Assembly: GCA_012798745.1 (NCBI GenBank)
Contig: JAAZMQ010000090.1
Location: 1-48,208 of the forward strand
Length of the DNA stretch: 48,208 nucleotides
Direction: 5' to 3'
Origin: Bacteroidales bacterium
GTDB taxonomy: Bacteria; Bacteroidota; Bacteroidia; Bacteroidales; Dysgonomonadaceae
The notes under the pieces were generated by a model, which was given only the letters and a program-made list of their open reading frames with translations, ran no database searches and was not told the DNA's origin. Below, piece after piece: positions 7,618-15,729 of this stretch. Within the stretch, counting starts at the first letter, position 1; each line of letters starts with the position of its first letter. The translations under genes were made by a program, and so were the position numbers.

Positions 7618-9744
7618 ATGGATAAAAACAATAAAAATTCGAATAGACAACCACCCTTGAACCCTAATAAAGATAATAAACCTCCAAAATCATCTTTTAA
7701 CGCTTACTGGATTTATACCATTATTTTTATAGCATTGTTGGCGTTGTACTTTTTTGGAGGAAATTCTTCGGTAAAAGAAGTATCATGGTCCGATTTTCAG
7801 AAATATGTAAATGAAGATCGTGTCGAAAGTGTTGTTATTTATAGCAATAAAGAAATAGCCGAAGCAAAAGTAAGAAGTGAATCTGTAGACTACATTTTCG
7901 AAGAGAGCGCCAATGCTGCCGGAAAGAATCCGGTTATCACTGTGCGTATCCCATCGGCAGAAGGAGCTTCGGAATTTATCGATAAAGTAAAATCGGAAAA
8001 AGGGTACAATATTGAGGTGCGTTTTGATACAACATCCGAAATATGGGGAATTTTGCTTACGGCTGCTCCCTTCATTTTGTTAATTGTGTTCTGGGTATGG
8101 ATGATGAGAAGGATGCAAAGCGGTGGCGGAGGTGGCGGAGGTGGAAATATCTTCAATGTCGGAAAATCCAAAGCGCAGCTTTTTGATAAGGATGCAGGAG
8201 TAAAGGTTACTTTCAAAGATGTTGCCGGGCTTTCAGAAGCCAAGGAAGAGGTTAAGGAAATAGTGGAGTTTCTTAAACATCCCGATAATTATACGAATTT
8301 AGGCGGGAAAATTCCAAAAGGGGCATTATTGATAGGGCCTCCGGGTACAGGAAAAACCTTGCTGGCAAAAGCCGTTGCAGGTGAAGCCAACGTGCCATTT
8401 TTCTCCATTTCGGGGTCCGATTTTGTTGAAATGTTTGTCGGTGTTGGCGCATCGCGTGTACGCGATCTCTTTCGTCAAGCGAAAGAGAAAGCTCCCTGTA
8501 TTGTCTTTATTGATGAAATTGATGCAGTGGGACGTGCTCGTGGCAAGAATGTCAATTTTGGAGCAAATGATGAACGCGAAAACACCTTGAATCAGCTTCT
8601 AACCGAGATGGATGGATTCAGTTCGAATAGTGGAGTCATCATTCTTGCGGCAACTAACCGCGCTGATATTTTGGATAAAGCCCTGCTTCGTGCGGGTCGT
8701 TTCGATCGTCAGATCTATGTTGAATTGCCCGATTTGAATGATCGTAGAGAAATATTTAATGTTCATCTTCGTCCGATTAAAAGTGATGAAACGGTTGATG
8801 TTGATTTCTTGGCTCGTCAGACACCCGGTTTTTCCGGAGCAGATATAGCTAATGTTTGCAACGAAGCAGCATTGATTGCCGCTCGTAGGAAAAAGAAGTT
8901 TGTTCAGAAAGAAGATTTTTTGAGTGCTGTTGATCGCATAATCGGTGGATTGGAAAAGAAAAATAAAATTATTACACAGGATGAAAAACGCTCTATTGCG
9001 ATTCATGAGGCCGGTCATGCAACGTTGAGTTGGTTTCTAAGATATGCCAGTCCGTTGGTTAAAGTAACTATAGTTCCGCGAGGAAAAGCGTTAGGTGCAG
9101 CATGGTATTTGCCCGAAGAGCGGCAAATTACAACCAAAGAACAAATGCTCGACGAAATGTGTGCATTACTGGGTGGGCGTGCTGCAGAAGAATTATTTAC
9201 AGGAACCATTTCCTCGGGGGCAATGAATGATTTGGAACGGGTTACCAAACAGGCATATGCGATGATTATGTATATGGGTATGAGCGAGAAATTGGCAAAT
9301 TTGTGTTACTATGATTCTACCGGTCAGGAGTATTCTTTTTCCAAACCGTATAGTGAGGAAACGGCTAAATTGATCGATAGCGAAGTAAAAACCATGATAG
9401 CGGAACAATATGAGCGAGCAAAAGTCATTCTTTTGGAGCATAAGGAAGGTCATGGTAAACTTGCTGAAATTCTTTTAGAAAAAGAGATCATCTTTGCAGA
9501 AGATTTGGAAATGATTTTTGGTAAACGTCAATGGGTATCGCGTTCGCAAGAGATTTTGGAAATGAGTAAGAGCATGAAACCTGACGATAACCTCATTCGC
9601 TCGAAACCACAAGAAGTAAATCTTGTCGTAGAAGCAGATGTCAATTCTTCCTCAGCACCTCACTTTCCTAAAGAAGGAAAAACAAAAGTAGAGGAGTTTT
9701 CTGAAAACGAAAAAAATATCGATATACCCAAAAAAGAAAAGTAA
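7618..9744 (+). CDS. ftsH: ATP-dependent zinc metalloprotease FtsH
   Basis: A 708-residue membrane-anchored hexameric AAA+ protease that degrades unassembled membrane proteins and some regulators. Membrane segments at about 28-46 and 142-163 enclose a periplasmic domain. A run of eight glycines (169-176) links to the ATPase. The pieces present are Walker A GPPGTGKT (240-247), the pore motif FVGVG (273-277), Walker B VFIDE (296-300), second-region-of-homology arginines (RAGRFDR, about 358-364), zinc site HEAGH (463-467) and the probable third zinc ligand D538. The C-terminal 70 residues are charged and low in complexity. All key residues are intact. It sits downstream of rsfS and is followed by a strong inverted repeat. 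Confidence 0.97.
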   Translation: MDKNNKNSNRQPPLNPNKDNKPPKSSFNAYWIYTIIFIALLALYFFGGNSSVKEVSWSDFQKYVNEDRVESVVIYSNKEIAEAKVRSESVDYIFEESANAAGKNPVITVRIPSAEGASEFIDKVKSEKGYNIEVRFDTTSEIWGILLTAAPFILLIVFWVWMMRRMQSGGGGGGGGNIFNVGKSKAQLFDKDAGVKVTFKDVAGLSEAKEEVKEIVEFLKHPDNYTNLGGKIPKGALLIGPPGTGKTLLAKAVAGEANVPFFSISGSDFVEMFVGVGASRVRDLFRQAKEKAPCIVFIDEIDAVGRARGKNVNFGANDERENTLNQLLTEMDGFSSNSGVIILAATNRADILDKALLRAGRFDRQIYVELPDLNDRREIFNVHLRPIKSDETVDVDFLARQTPGFSGADIANVCNEAALIAARRKKKFVQKEDFLSAVDRIIGGLEKKNKIITQDEKRSIAIHEAGHATLSWFLRYASPLVKVTIVPRGKALGAAWYLPEERQITTKEQMLDEMCALLGGRAAEELFTGTISSGAMNDLERVTKQAYAMIMYMGMSEKLANLCYYDSTGQEYSFSKPYSEETAKLIDSEVKTMIAEQYERAKVILLEHKEGHGKLAEILLEKEIIFAEDLEMIFGKRQWVSRSQEILEMSKSMKPDDNLIRSKPQEVNLVVEADVNSSSAPHFPKEGKTKVEEFSENEKNIDIPKKEK

Positions 9745-10035
9745 TTTGCTTTTTATGTCTCTAATGAGGGCACCCAAAATTGCTTTGGGTGCCCTCATTG
9801 TTTAATAGGTATTTTCTTTTTTATTGTTTTTAGTTTTTCTTAATAAGAATCAATCTAAATTATTCTGAACAATATGCCTGTCTTATTCGTTATAATTTTG
9901 GACGTCATGTGTGGCTAAGTAAATGTTTTCTTCTTTAGTTTTAGTGACAGGCAATACGGGCAATAAGCATTCTGATGTACCATAAATTTACATACTCAAA
10001 ATAACGATAATATTAACTCTAAAAACAGTAAAAGT
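9745..10035 (+). other. Intergenic region between ftsH and sodB
   Basis: About 290 bp without a credible ORF. It holds the inverted repeat at 9763-9799. It also holds a weak -7-like TAAATTTA at 9983-9990, roughly 45 nt before sodB, which departs from consensus at its last base. I see no recognisable operator. Confidence 0.5.
9763..9799. terminator. Strong 16-bp inverted repeat, likely ftsH terminator
   Basis: The arms at 9763-9778 and 9784-9799 (AATGAGGGCACCCAAA and its complement) pair perfectly around a 5-nt loop. The following sequence is GTTTAAT, so the T-tract is weak. A terminator is the most likely role from its place 19 nt after the ftsH stop. Confidence 0.7.
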
Positions 10036-10611
10036 ATGAAGTTCGAAAAAGTACCGCTTCCTTATTCACCCGATGCTCTTGAGCCGGTTATTAGCAAAAC
10101 AACAATTGAATTCCACTATGGCAAACATCATCAGGCTTATGTGGATAATTTAAATAGACTGGTTGTAGGAACAAAGTTTGAAAATGCCGATTTGGAAACG
10201 ATTGTAAAAGAAAGTGACGGGGCTATATTCAATAATGCAGGACAAGTCCTGAATCATGATCTTTACTTTACGTCGTTTTCTCCAAACGGAGGTGGTGAGC
10301 CAAAAGGCAAATTGGCTCAAGCTATTGATGAACAATTCGGTTCATTTGAAAAATTTCAAGAATTATTTAACGAAGCCGGGGTTTCATTGTTCGGTTCAGG
10401 TTGGGTTTGGCTGGCTAAAGACGGGAACGGCAAACTTTCCATCGAAAAAGAAAGTAATGCCGGCAATCCGATAAGAAAAGGATTGATCCCGATCTTAGGA
10501 TTTGATGTATGGGAACATGCTTACTATCTCGATTATCAGAACCGCCGGGCAGACCACCTGAAAGAACTATGGAAGATCATAAACTGGGACGTTGTCAGCC
10601 AACGTTATTAA
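10036..10611 (+). CDS. sodB: Superoxide dismutase [Fe/Mn]
   Basis: A 191-residue cytoplasmic enzyme converting superoxide to hydrogen peroxide and oxygen. Metal ligands are H27, H74 (VLNHDLYF), D157 and H161 (DVWEHAYYLDYQNRR). Two specificity positions point to the iron or cambialistic group: NNAGQ with glutamine at position 70, and SNAG near 140, where manganese enzymes usually have Gly in the first place and Gln in the second. Several Bacteroidales superoxide dismutases work with either metal, so the metal in vivo is not settled by sequence. Length is normal. The gene is monocistronic, with a good terminator shared with convergent pgeF. Confidence 0.96.
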   Translation: MKFEKVPLPYSPDALEPVISKTTIEFHYGKHHQAYVDNLNRLVVGTKFENADLETIVKESDGAIFNNAGQVLNHDLYFTSFSPNGGGEPKGKLAQAIDEQFGSFEKFQELFNEAGVSLFGSGWVWLAKDGNGKLSIEKESNAGNPIRKGLIPILGFDVWEHAYYLDYQNRRADHLKELWKIINWDVVSQRY

Positions 10612-10651
10612 TTGAAAGCAGTTTATTCCGGTAGTGATACGTTTGATAAGG

Positions 10652-10684
10652 AAATAGAGACGCCGACAGCCGACGTCTCTATTT
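10652..10684. terminator. Bidirectional terminator between sodB and pgeF
   Basis: AAATAGAGACG (10652-10662) pairs with CGTCTCTATTT (10674-10684) around an 11-nt loop. The A/T-rich outer ends give T-tracts in both directions, fitting the two convergent genes. Confidence 0.8.
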
Positions 10685-10710
10685 TTATTAAGTTAGGAAT
10701 GTAAATTTCT

Positions 10711-11520
10711 TTATTTCAGCATGATTCCCGACAACATCCTGCCGCAATGAATGGATTGTCGGCGGGCGGAAAAGAATAAATCCGAGTTTTCATAGGTACA
10801 CAAATCGGTTTTTTCTATCTGATTTTCAGGGATTCCTAACCGGATGAGTTCAAGTCGATTGATTTCTTTCAGGTCGATATGAATGTGTGATGAAGTACGT
10901 TTTCTGCAAGATGTTGTTGACAGATCGAACTTTTGTTTTGAAAATTCGATCTTGACATTTTCACCTATTTCATAATTTTTCATCGAAATTGCCGGACCAA
11001 TACCTCCTATGATATCATGGGGCAGAGTGTGGTAATTTTTTATCATCTCGTTGATGGTTTTTTCTACAATTCTCCCAACAGTTCCTCGCCATCCGGCGTG
11101 AATGGTTGCAATAGCGTGGTTTTTGGTATCATATAATAGGATAGGAACGCAATCGGCTGTTGTTACACACAAAAACAACCCTTTTTCTTGTGTAATGAGT
11201 GCATCAACACCGTAAAGAAGTTTATCTTGTTCGCAAAGAGGACGTTTGAGAAACGTGTGATCGATAGTCATTACGTTGGTTCCGTGTGTTTGATGAGGAA
11301 CGATGAAATCGCTTTGATCTTTGTGCCACATGCGGGCAAGAATATTTCGATTTCGGTAAATAGCAGCCGGATCGTCTTCAGAAAAATTACCGAGATTAAA
11401 AGATGAAAATGTTCCTTTGCTGACGCCTCCTGTTCTTGTTGTGGTAAAGTGTTCGATAGCTGATTCTTTTTTCAATAAATCAAACTGGAGCAAATTGGAA
11501 TATTCGGAATGAACTTTCAC
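10711..11520 (-). CDS. pgeF: Purine nucleoside phosphorylase / multicopper-oxidase-like PgeF (YfiH, DUF152)
   Basis: A 269-residue protein of the YfiH/DUF152 family, formerly called laccase-domain proteins. Members have been shown to cleave purine nucleosides, and E. coli YfiH has been linked to peptidoglycan quality control. The zinc-site motifs are visible: VPHQTHG (H79), VTTADCVPILLYD (C124) and ATIHAGWRGTVGRIV (H141). The family end FFSARRQSIHCGRM is also present. The gene follows obgE by 18 nt on the same strand and is the last gene of the adk-obgE-pgeF unit. The family assignment is firm; which activity matters here is not known. Confidence 0.9.
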   Translation of the reverse strand: MKVHSEYSNLLQFDLLKKESAIEHFTTTRTGGVSKGTFSSFNLGNFSEDDPAAIYRNRNILARMWHKDQSDFIVPHQTHGTNVMTIDHTFLKRPLCEQDKLLYGVDALITQEKGLFLCVTTADCVPILLYDTKNHAIATIHAGWRGTVGRIVEKTINEMIKNYHTLPHDIIGGIGPAISMKNYEIGENVKIEFSKQKFDLSTTSCRKRTSSHIHIDLKEINRLELIRLGIPENQIEKTDLCTYENSDLFFSARRQSIHCGRMLSGIMLK

Positions 11521-11538
11521 TATGCTATTCGTTTTCTA

Positions 11539-12675
11539 TTAAAGCTTTTCATCGTAATAAGAGGTGTTTTCGTCTTCGTTTTCCTCCTTCTCCTCCTTCT
11601 CCACCTTCTTCTCGTGTTTAAGAGGAGCTATGTCTAGATTCCGATGAACCAGGGTGTCCTTTATTATTGCATGAGGATCAAAATCCTCGAAATCGAGTGT
11701 TTCCCAAAGAACATCTTTTAGCTTTTGGATGCCAAAACCTGTAATGGAGGAAATAAATACATAAGGAATATCGGGTAAATCTTCTGCAATCTTTTTCATT
11801 TGCTCTTCGTCGACCATATCCGATTTCGAGATGGCCAAAACACGACGCTTATCTGCCAGTTGGGGATTATATTGGATCAGTTCGTTCACCAGCATATCGT
11901 ATTCTTTACGGATATTTTCGGAAGTGACCGGTATAACAAAGAGCAGCAAGGCATTGCGTTCAATGTGTCTCAAAAAGCGCAAACCGAGCCCTTTCCCCTT
12001 ACTTGCCCCTTCGATAATTCCCGGTATGTCTGCCATTACGAACGATTTTCCATCTCGATATTCCACCATTCCCAAATTTGGTTCTAACGTAGTGAAAGGG
12101 TAGTCGGCAATTTTGGGTCTTGCTGCAGAAACTGTCGATAGTAGGGTCGATTTCCCTGCATTTGGAAAACCTACCAGTCCTACGTCGGCCAGAAGCTTTA
12201 GTTCTAAGATTACCCAACGTTCCTCTGATGGTTCACCGGGTTGTGCATATCGCGGTGTTTGATTGGTAGGCGATTTGAATCGTGCATTTCCTAGTCCTCC
12301 CTTTCCGCCTTTCAGTAGGATGACTTCTTGTCCATGCTCGGTTATGTCGCATAAAAATTCGCCTGTATCGGCATCATAAACTATTGTTCCGCAGGGTACT
12401 TCAATGATTTTACTTTCTCCTTTTTTCCCTGAGGATTGGTTGCGCGAACCACTTTCTCCGTGTCCTGCAAAAATATGGCGTTGATAGCGCAGGTGTAACA
12501 GCGTATGGTAATTACGGTTTCCTCGAAGGATGATATTTCCCCCGTCACCACCATCGCCTCCGTCAGGTCCACCTTTTGGGAGGTATTTTGCTCTATGGAA
12601 ATGGACAGAGCCACTACCTCCTTTTCCTGATCGGCAAAATATTTTTACATAATCAACAAAGTTAGATTTTGTCAT
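11539..12675 (-). CDS. obgE: Obg-family GTPase ObgE/CgtA
   Basis: A 378-residue essential GTPase involved in late 50S ribosome assembly and stress responses. The N-terminal Obg fold (1-158) is glycine-rich (KGGPDGGDGGDGG, 34-46; KGGKGGLGN, from 122). The G domain has G1 GFPNAGKST (169-177), the switch-I segment DYPFTTLEPN, G3 DIPG (216-219) and a G4 written SKSD rather than the textbook NKxD. The C-terminal about 40 residues are strongly acidic and lysine-rich, as is common for Obg tails. The start codon overlaps the adk stop in ATGA, so the genes are likely translationally coupled. Confidence 0.96.
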   Translation of the reverse strand: MTKSNFVDYVKIFCRSGKGGSGSVHFHRAKYLPKGGPDGGDGGDGGNIILRGNRNYHTLLHLRYQRHIFAGHGESGSRNQSSGKKGESKIIEVPCGTIVYDADTGEFLCDITEHGQEVILLKGGKGGLGNARFKSPTNQTPRYAQPGEPSEERWVILELKLLADVGLVGFPNAGKSTLLSTVSAARPKIADYPFTTLEPNLGMVEYRDGKSFVMADIPGIIEGASKGKGLGLRFLRHIERNALLLFVIPVTSENIRKEYDMLVNELIQYNPQLADKRRVLAISKSDMVDEEQMKKIAEDLPDIPYVFISSITGFGIQKLKDVLWETLDFEDFDPHAIIKDTLVHRNLDIAPLKHEKKVEKEEKEENEDENTSYYDEKL

Positions 12676-13259
12676 TCTGTTTTCTCCGCCGCAACTTTGT
12701 CAACTGCTTCTGCAATGGAAGCAAAAATCTCTTCGATTGAGCCCTTTCCGGGAATTTCTATCAGTTTGCCTTGTTCGGCATAGAATTCCTTCAAAGGCGC
12801 AGTTTGGTTATAATAGACTTTTAATCGCGATTCAATGGTTTCGCGGTTATCGTCGGAACGCCCCATCAATTCGCCTCGTTTGAGAAGTCGGTCAATGAGC
12901 TCTTCATCGTCAACTTCAAGACTGATAACTATTGATATTTCTTTTCCATATTTTTTTAGGATTTTATCGAGAGCTTCTCCCTGAGCCAGCGTCCGTGGGA
13001 AGCCGTCGAAAATAAAACCCTTTGCATCGGGATTCTTTTTGATGGTATCTTCCAGCATACCGATGACTACTTCATCGGGCACCAATTGACCTTTAACGAT
13101 ATAACTTTCGGCCATTTTTCCCAAATCAGTTTTTGCGGCTATCTCTGCTCTTAATAAATCTCCCGTCGAGATATGTATCAAACCGTATTTATCTTTCAGA
13201 TAGCTACTCTGTGTGCCTTTTCCCGAACCGGGTGCTCCAAAAATAACAATGTTCAACAT
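12672..13259 (-). CDS. adk: Adenylate kinase
   Basis: A 195-residue cytoplasmic enzyme that interconverts ATP plus AMP with two ADP. The start at 13259 (MLNIVIFGAPGSGKGTQ) puts the G-loop G8-T16, with K14, at the expected place. The same frame runs upstream through a TA repeat to a TTG, but that extension crosses the promoter and is not credible. NMP-binding residues are in STGDLLR, and GFPRTLAQGEAL is canonical. The LID is the short type (RGELMGRSDDNRETIESRL) with no zinc-binding cysteines. Transcription probably starts near 13304. The leader carries a 19-nt alternating TA tract. It is the first gene of adk-obgE-pgeF. Confidence 0.96.
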   Translation of the reverse strand: MLNIVIFGAPGSGKGTQSSYLKDKYGLIHISTGDLLRAEIAAKTDLGKMAESYIVKGQLVPDEVVIGMLEDTIKKNPDAKGFIFDGFPRTLAQGEALDKILKKYGKEISIVISLEVDDEELIDRLLKRGELMGRSDDNRETIESRLKVYYNQTAPLKEFYAEQGKLIEIPGKGSIEEIFASIAEAVDKVAAEKTE

Positions 13260-13279
13260 AGTTTGCCGTTTAATGATCG

Positions 13280-13298
13280 TATATATATATATATATAT
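13280..13298. repeat. (TA)9 microsatellite in the adk leader
   Basis: Nineteen bases of strictly alternating T and A, followed by a T-run on the plus strand. It lies between the predicted adk transcription start and the ATG, about 20 nt from the latter. Confidence 0.9.
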
Positions 13299-13310
13299 TT
13301 TTTTCTTTTC

Positions 13311-13318
13311 CAAAGATA
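13311..13318 (-). promoter_or_regulatory. Promoter -7 of adk-obgE-pgeF
   Basis: TATCTTTG on the minus strand, 52 nt upstream of the adk ATG. The -33 zone overlaps an inverted repeat (13324-13347). Confidence 0.55.
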
Positions 13319-13323
13319 CACCA

Positions 13324-13347
13324 TTTGTTCCTTTTTAAGGGAACAAA
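13324..13347. repeat. Inverted repeat TTTGTTCC-N8-GGAACAAA upstream of the adk -7
   Basis: Two perfect 8-bp arms (13324-13331 and 13340-13347) with an 8-nt spacer, starting 5 bp upstream of the adk -7 element. Position and symmetry would suit a dimeric regulator. It could also be a small hairpin with no regulatory role. Confidence 0.5.
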
Positions 13348-13382
13348 CGCGAAAACGATTGAAGCTTTTTTATTTGAAAAAT

Positions 13383-13410
13383 AAAAACGACACGTTAAAG
13401 TGCCGTTTTT
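13383..13410 (-). terminator. Terminator after tRNA-Cys
   Basis: AAAAACG-A-CAC (13383-13393) pairs with GTG-C-CGTTTTT (13400-13410), with one A/C mismatch and a 6-nt loop. Read on the minus strand it ends in a T-run, 12 nt after the tRNA. Confidence 0.65.
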
Positions 13411-13421
13411 GCTTGTTCCAG

Positions 13422-13492
13422 AGGTACCTGGCGGATTTGAACCGCCGTAAACGGTTTTGCAGACCGCTACCTAGCCACTCGGTCAAGGTACC
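13422..13492 (-). tRNA. tRNA-Cys (anticodon GCA)
   Basis: A 71-nt tRNA on the minus strand. The acceptor arms GGTACCT and AGGTACC pair fully. The anticodon stem GCGGT/ACCGT (one G-T pair) encloses loop CTGCAAA, giving anticodon GCA. The T-arm is GGCGG-TTCAAAT-CCGCC. The discriminator base is U, the identity base expected for cysteine. CCA is not encoded. It has its own -7 element (13507-13514) and a hairpin terminator. Confidence 0.96.
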
Positions 13493-13506
13493 GATAATAA
13501 TTATTG

Positions 13507-13514
13507 CAAAGATA
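13507..13514 (-). promoter_or_regulatory. Promoter -7 of tRNA-Cys
   Basis: TATCTTTG on the minus strand, 14 nt upstream of the tRNA 5' end. Confidence 0.5.
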
Positions 13515-13552
13515 ATACAATTTCCTGATTCCATAAAACAAAGGACGTTATT

Positions 13553-14920
13553 TTATGCAAATAGGTGTTTGAAAGCCTCCTCAACTTTTCGTACCGTTTC
13601 GATTTTTATCGCTGGTTTTGCTGTAAATCCTTTCAGGTTATTTGTCGGGATGAGAATATGTGAAAAGCCGAGTTTCTCTGCTTCAAGGATACGTTGCTCG
13701 ATACGGCTAACCGGACGAATTTCTCCCGATAGTCCTACTTCTCCGACCAAACAAATATTTCTGTCAATTGAGATATCGAGACTTGACGATAAAATTGCGC
13801 TGATTACCGATAAATCCAACCCGGGGTCACTTATACGCAAGCCTCCCGCTATATTTAAAAAAACATCCTTTTGCGAAAGTTTGAATCCTGCTCTTTTTTC
13901 CAATACTGCCAGCAGCATGTTCATTCTTCGAATATCGAAACCGGTGGAAGAACGTTGCGGTGTACCGTAAGCTGCGGTGCTTACCAGTGCTTGGGTTTCG
14001 ATTAAAAAAGGGCGAATACCTTCGATGACGGCAGCGATGCCTACGCCGCTTAAACCTTCATGGTTTTGGGTGAGCAGCAACTCCGAGGGATTTATTACTT
14101 CGCGCAACCCCGAGGAGTTCATTTCGTAAATGCCGACTTCGGATGTACTGCCGAAACGATTTTTGATGCTTCGCAGAATACGATACATGTAATGTTGGTC
14201 GCCTTCGAACTGCAAAACCGTATCTACAATATGTTCCAAAATTTTAGGTCCCGCAATGTTGCCTTCTTTGGTGATGTGTCCAATCAGAATCACGGGTATA
14301 CCCGATTGTTTCGCGAACTTTAAAATCGATACGGCACATTCGCGCACCTGCGAAATGCTTCCGGGCGACGATTCCAGTGCATCGCTGTAAACCGTTTGAA
14401 TGGAATCGATTACAACCAATCGGGGCAACGTGTTTTTGATATGTGTAAAAATCTGATCGAGGTTAGTTTCGCAAACTATAAGGCAGTTATCGTTTTGTAT
14501 TCCGATTCTGTCTGCACGGAGTTTTATCTGTCGGGCACTTTCTTCTCCCGACACATAGAGCGATCGAATGTGTTGCAGTTTCAGCAGAGTTTGCAGCACG
14601 AGGGTAGATTTTCCGATGCCCGGTTCCCCTCCGATCAACACCACCGATGCCGGAACGAGCCCCCCGCCAAGCACGCGGTTCAATTCGTTATCGATAAGAT
14701 TGATCCGTGGTTCTTCGTCGGCTTTTATTTCGCCAAGAGGCAATGGTTGACTTTTTATACCGGAAAAAGCACGCATATCTTCCTCTTTGGAGAGATCGTT
14801 TTTGCCAACGAGTTCTTCTACGAATGTTCCCCATTCGCCACAAGCCGGACAACGCCCCATCCATTTGGGTGATTCATTGCCGCAATTGCTGCAAAAATAA
14901 ACCGATTTGAGTTTTGCCAT
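13553..14920 (-). CDS. radA: DNA repair protein RadA
   Basis: A 455-residue RecA-like branch-migration ATPase that helps process recombination intermediates. The N-terminal zinc finger has C10, C13, C24 and C27. Walker A is GGEPGIGKS (97-105, K104), followed by the RadA-specific KNRFG motif near residue 250. The C-terminal Lon-protease-like domain (about 280-455) lacks protease function in this family and contains NMLLAVLEKR and SGEIRPVSRIEQR. Length and order are standard. The gene is single, with a -7 element (14934-14941) very close to its start. Confidence 0.96.
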   Translation of the reverse strand: MAKLKSVYFCSNCGNESPKWMGRCPACGEWGTFVEELVGKNDLSKEEDMRAFSGIKSQPLPLGEIKADEEPRINLIDNELNRVLGGGLVPASVVLIGGEPGIGKSTLVLQTLLKLQHIRSLYVSGEESARQIKLRADRIGIQNDNCLIVCETNLDQIFTHIKNTLPRLVVIDSIQTVYSDALESSPGSISQVRECAVSILKFAKQSGIPVILIGHITKEGNIAGPKILEHIVDTVLQFEGDQHYMYRILRSIKNRFGSTSEVGIYEMNSSGLREVINPSELLLTQNHEGLSGVGIAAVIEGIRPFLIETQALVSTAAYGTPQRSSTGFDIRRMNMLLAVLEKRAGFKLSQKDVFLNIAGGLRISDPGLDLSVISAILSSSLDISIDRNICLVGEVGLSGEIRPVSRIEQRILEAEKLGFSHILIPTNNLKGFTAKPAIKIETVRKVEEAFKHLFA

Positions 14921-14933
14921 CGTTCTTTCTCGG

Positions 14934-14941
14934 CAAAGTTA
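14934..14941 (-). promoter_or_regulatory. Promoter -7 of radA
   Basis: TAACTTTG on the minus strand, 13 nt upstream of the ATG, which would give a leader of only about 7 nt. A TTTG lies 16 nt upstream, shorter than usual for a -33. Confidence 0.4.
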
Positions 14942-15108
14942 GCGAATATTTGCAAGTCAAACGGTTAAAATGTGGGTATATGCTCTTGTTTTACCGTAAA
15001 AACCTTCAAATTATCATGAAATAAATTTAATTCGAAATCGATAGGGGATTCCTATTATTCTATTCGTTCGTAATTAGAACAATAAAAAGTGGGTGACAGT
15101 ATGTCTTT

Positions 15109-15729
15109 TTAGAATTCGATTTTCAATTGTTTTTCAACCAGTGTAAAACTTTTGCGGTGGTGAGGAGTGATGCCGTATTTTTTGATTGCCTCTCGATGCA
15201 ATGCGGTGGGATATCCTTTGTTTTGTGCCCAACCGTAATCCGGAAATTCGTTGTGAAGATTTTTCATGTATTCGTCTCGGTAGGTTTTTGCCAAAATGGA
15301 AGCAGCCGCTATCGACATGTATTTTCCGTCACCTTTTATGATACACGTATGAGGGATATTTTCGTAAAGACGAAAACGGTTCCCGTCCACCAGAATATGT
15401 TGTGGTCGCACGGTAAGCTTGTCTAATGCTTTGTGCATGGCTTTTATGGATGCCCTGAGAATGTTTATTTCATCGATTTCCTGAGGGGAGCATGAAGCCA
15501 CGCCAAAGCACAAAGCATGTTTTTCGATAAGGATTCGCAGTTCGTTGCGATCTTTTTCTGAAAGTTGTTTTGAATCGTTGAGCTTGGCGCATTTAAAATC
15601 GGGAGGAAGGATAACAGCGGCGGCAAAGACAGGTCCTGCAAGACATCCGCGTCCTGCTTCGTCGCAGCCTGCCTCCGTGCAATTGCTATACATACAGCAT
15701 GCCAGAGGGGGAAACGCTTTCGGCTTCAT
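15109..15729 (-). CDS. rnhB: Ribonuclease HII
   Basis: A 206-residue nuclease that removes ribonucleotides embedded in DNA and RNA primers. The signature EAGCDEAGRGCLAGPV contains the first catalytic pair D23 and E24. Later acidic residues appear in HILVDGNRF and TYRDEYM. The chosen start (MKPKAF) overlaps the upstream metallophosphoesterase stop as ATGA and leaves about 20 residues before the catalytic motif, which is normal. An internal ATG at codon 13 is a shorter alternative. The gene is coupled to the phosphoesterase gene, although the two have no obvious shared role. Confidence 0.94.
   Translation of the reverse strand: MKPKAFPPLACCMYSNCTEAGCDEAGRGCLAGPVFAAAVILPPDFKCAKLNDSKQLSEKDRNELRILIEKHALCFGVASCSPQEIDEINILRASIKAMHKALDKLTVRPQHILVDGNRFRLYENIPHTCIIKGDGKYMSIAAASILAKTYRDEYMKNLHNEFPDYGWAQNKGYPTALHREAIKKYGITPHHRKSFTLVEKQLKIEF

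Noticed and set aside
13260..13313. N-terminal extension of adenylate kinase through the TA repeat
   Set aside because: It would add a KKKIYIYIYT stretch starting from TTG inside the -7 element. The ATG at 13259 gives the family's normal start.
15041..15055. Hairpin ATAGG-GGATT-CCTAT downstream of rnhB
   Set aside because: Only five base pairs and no T-run in the rnhB direction, so not called a terminator.
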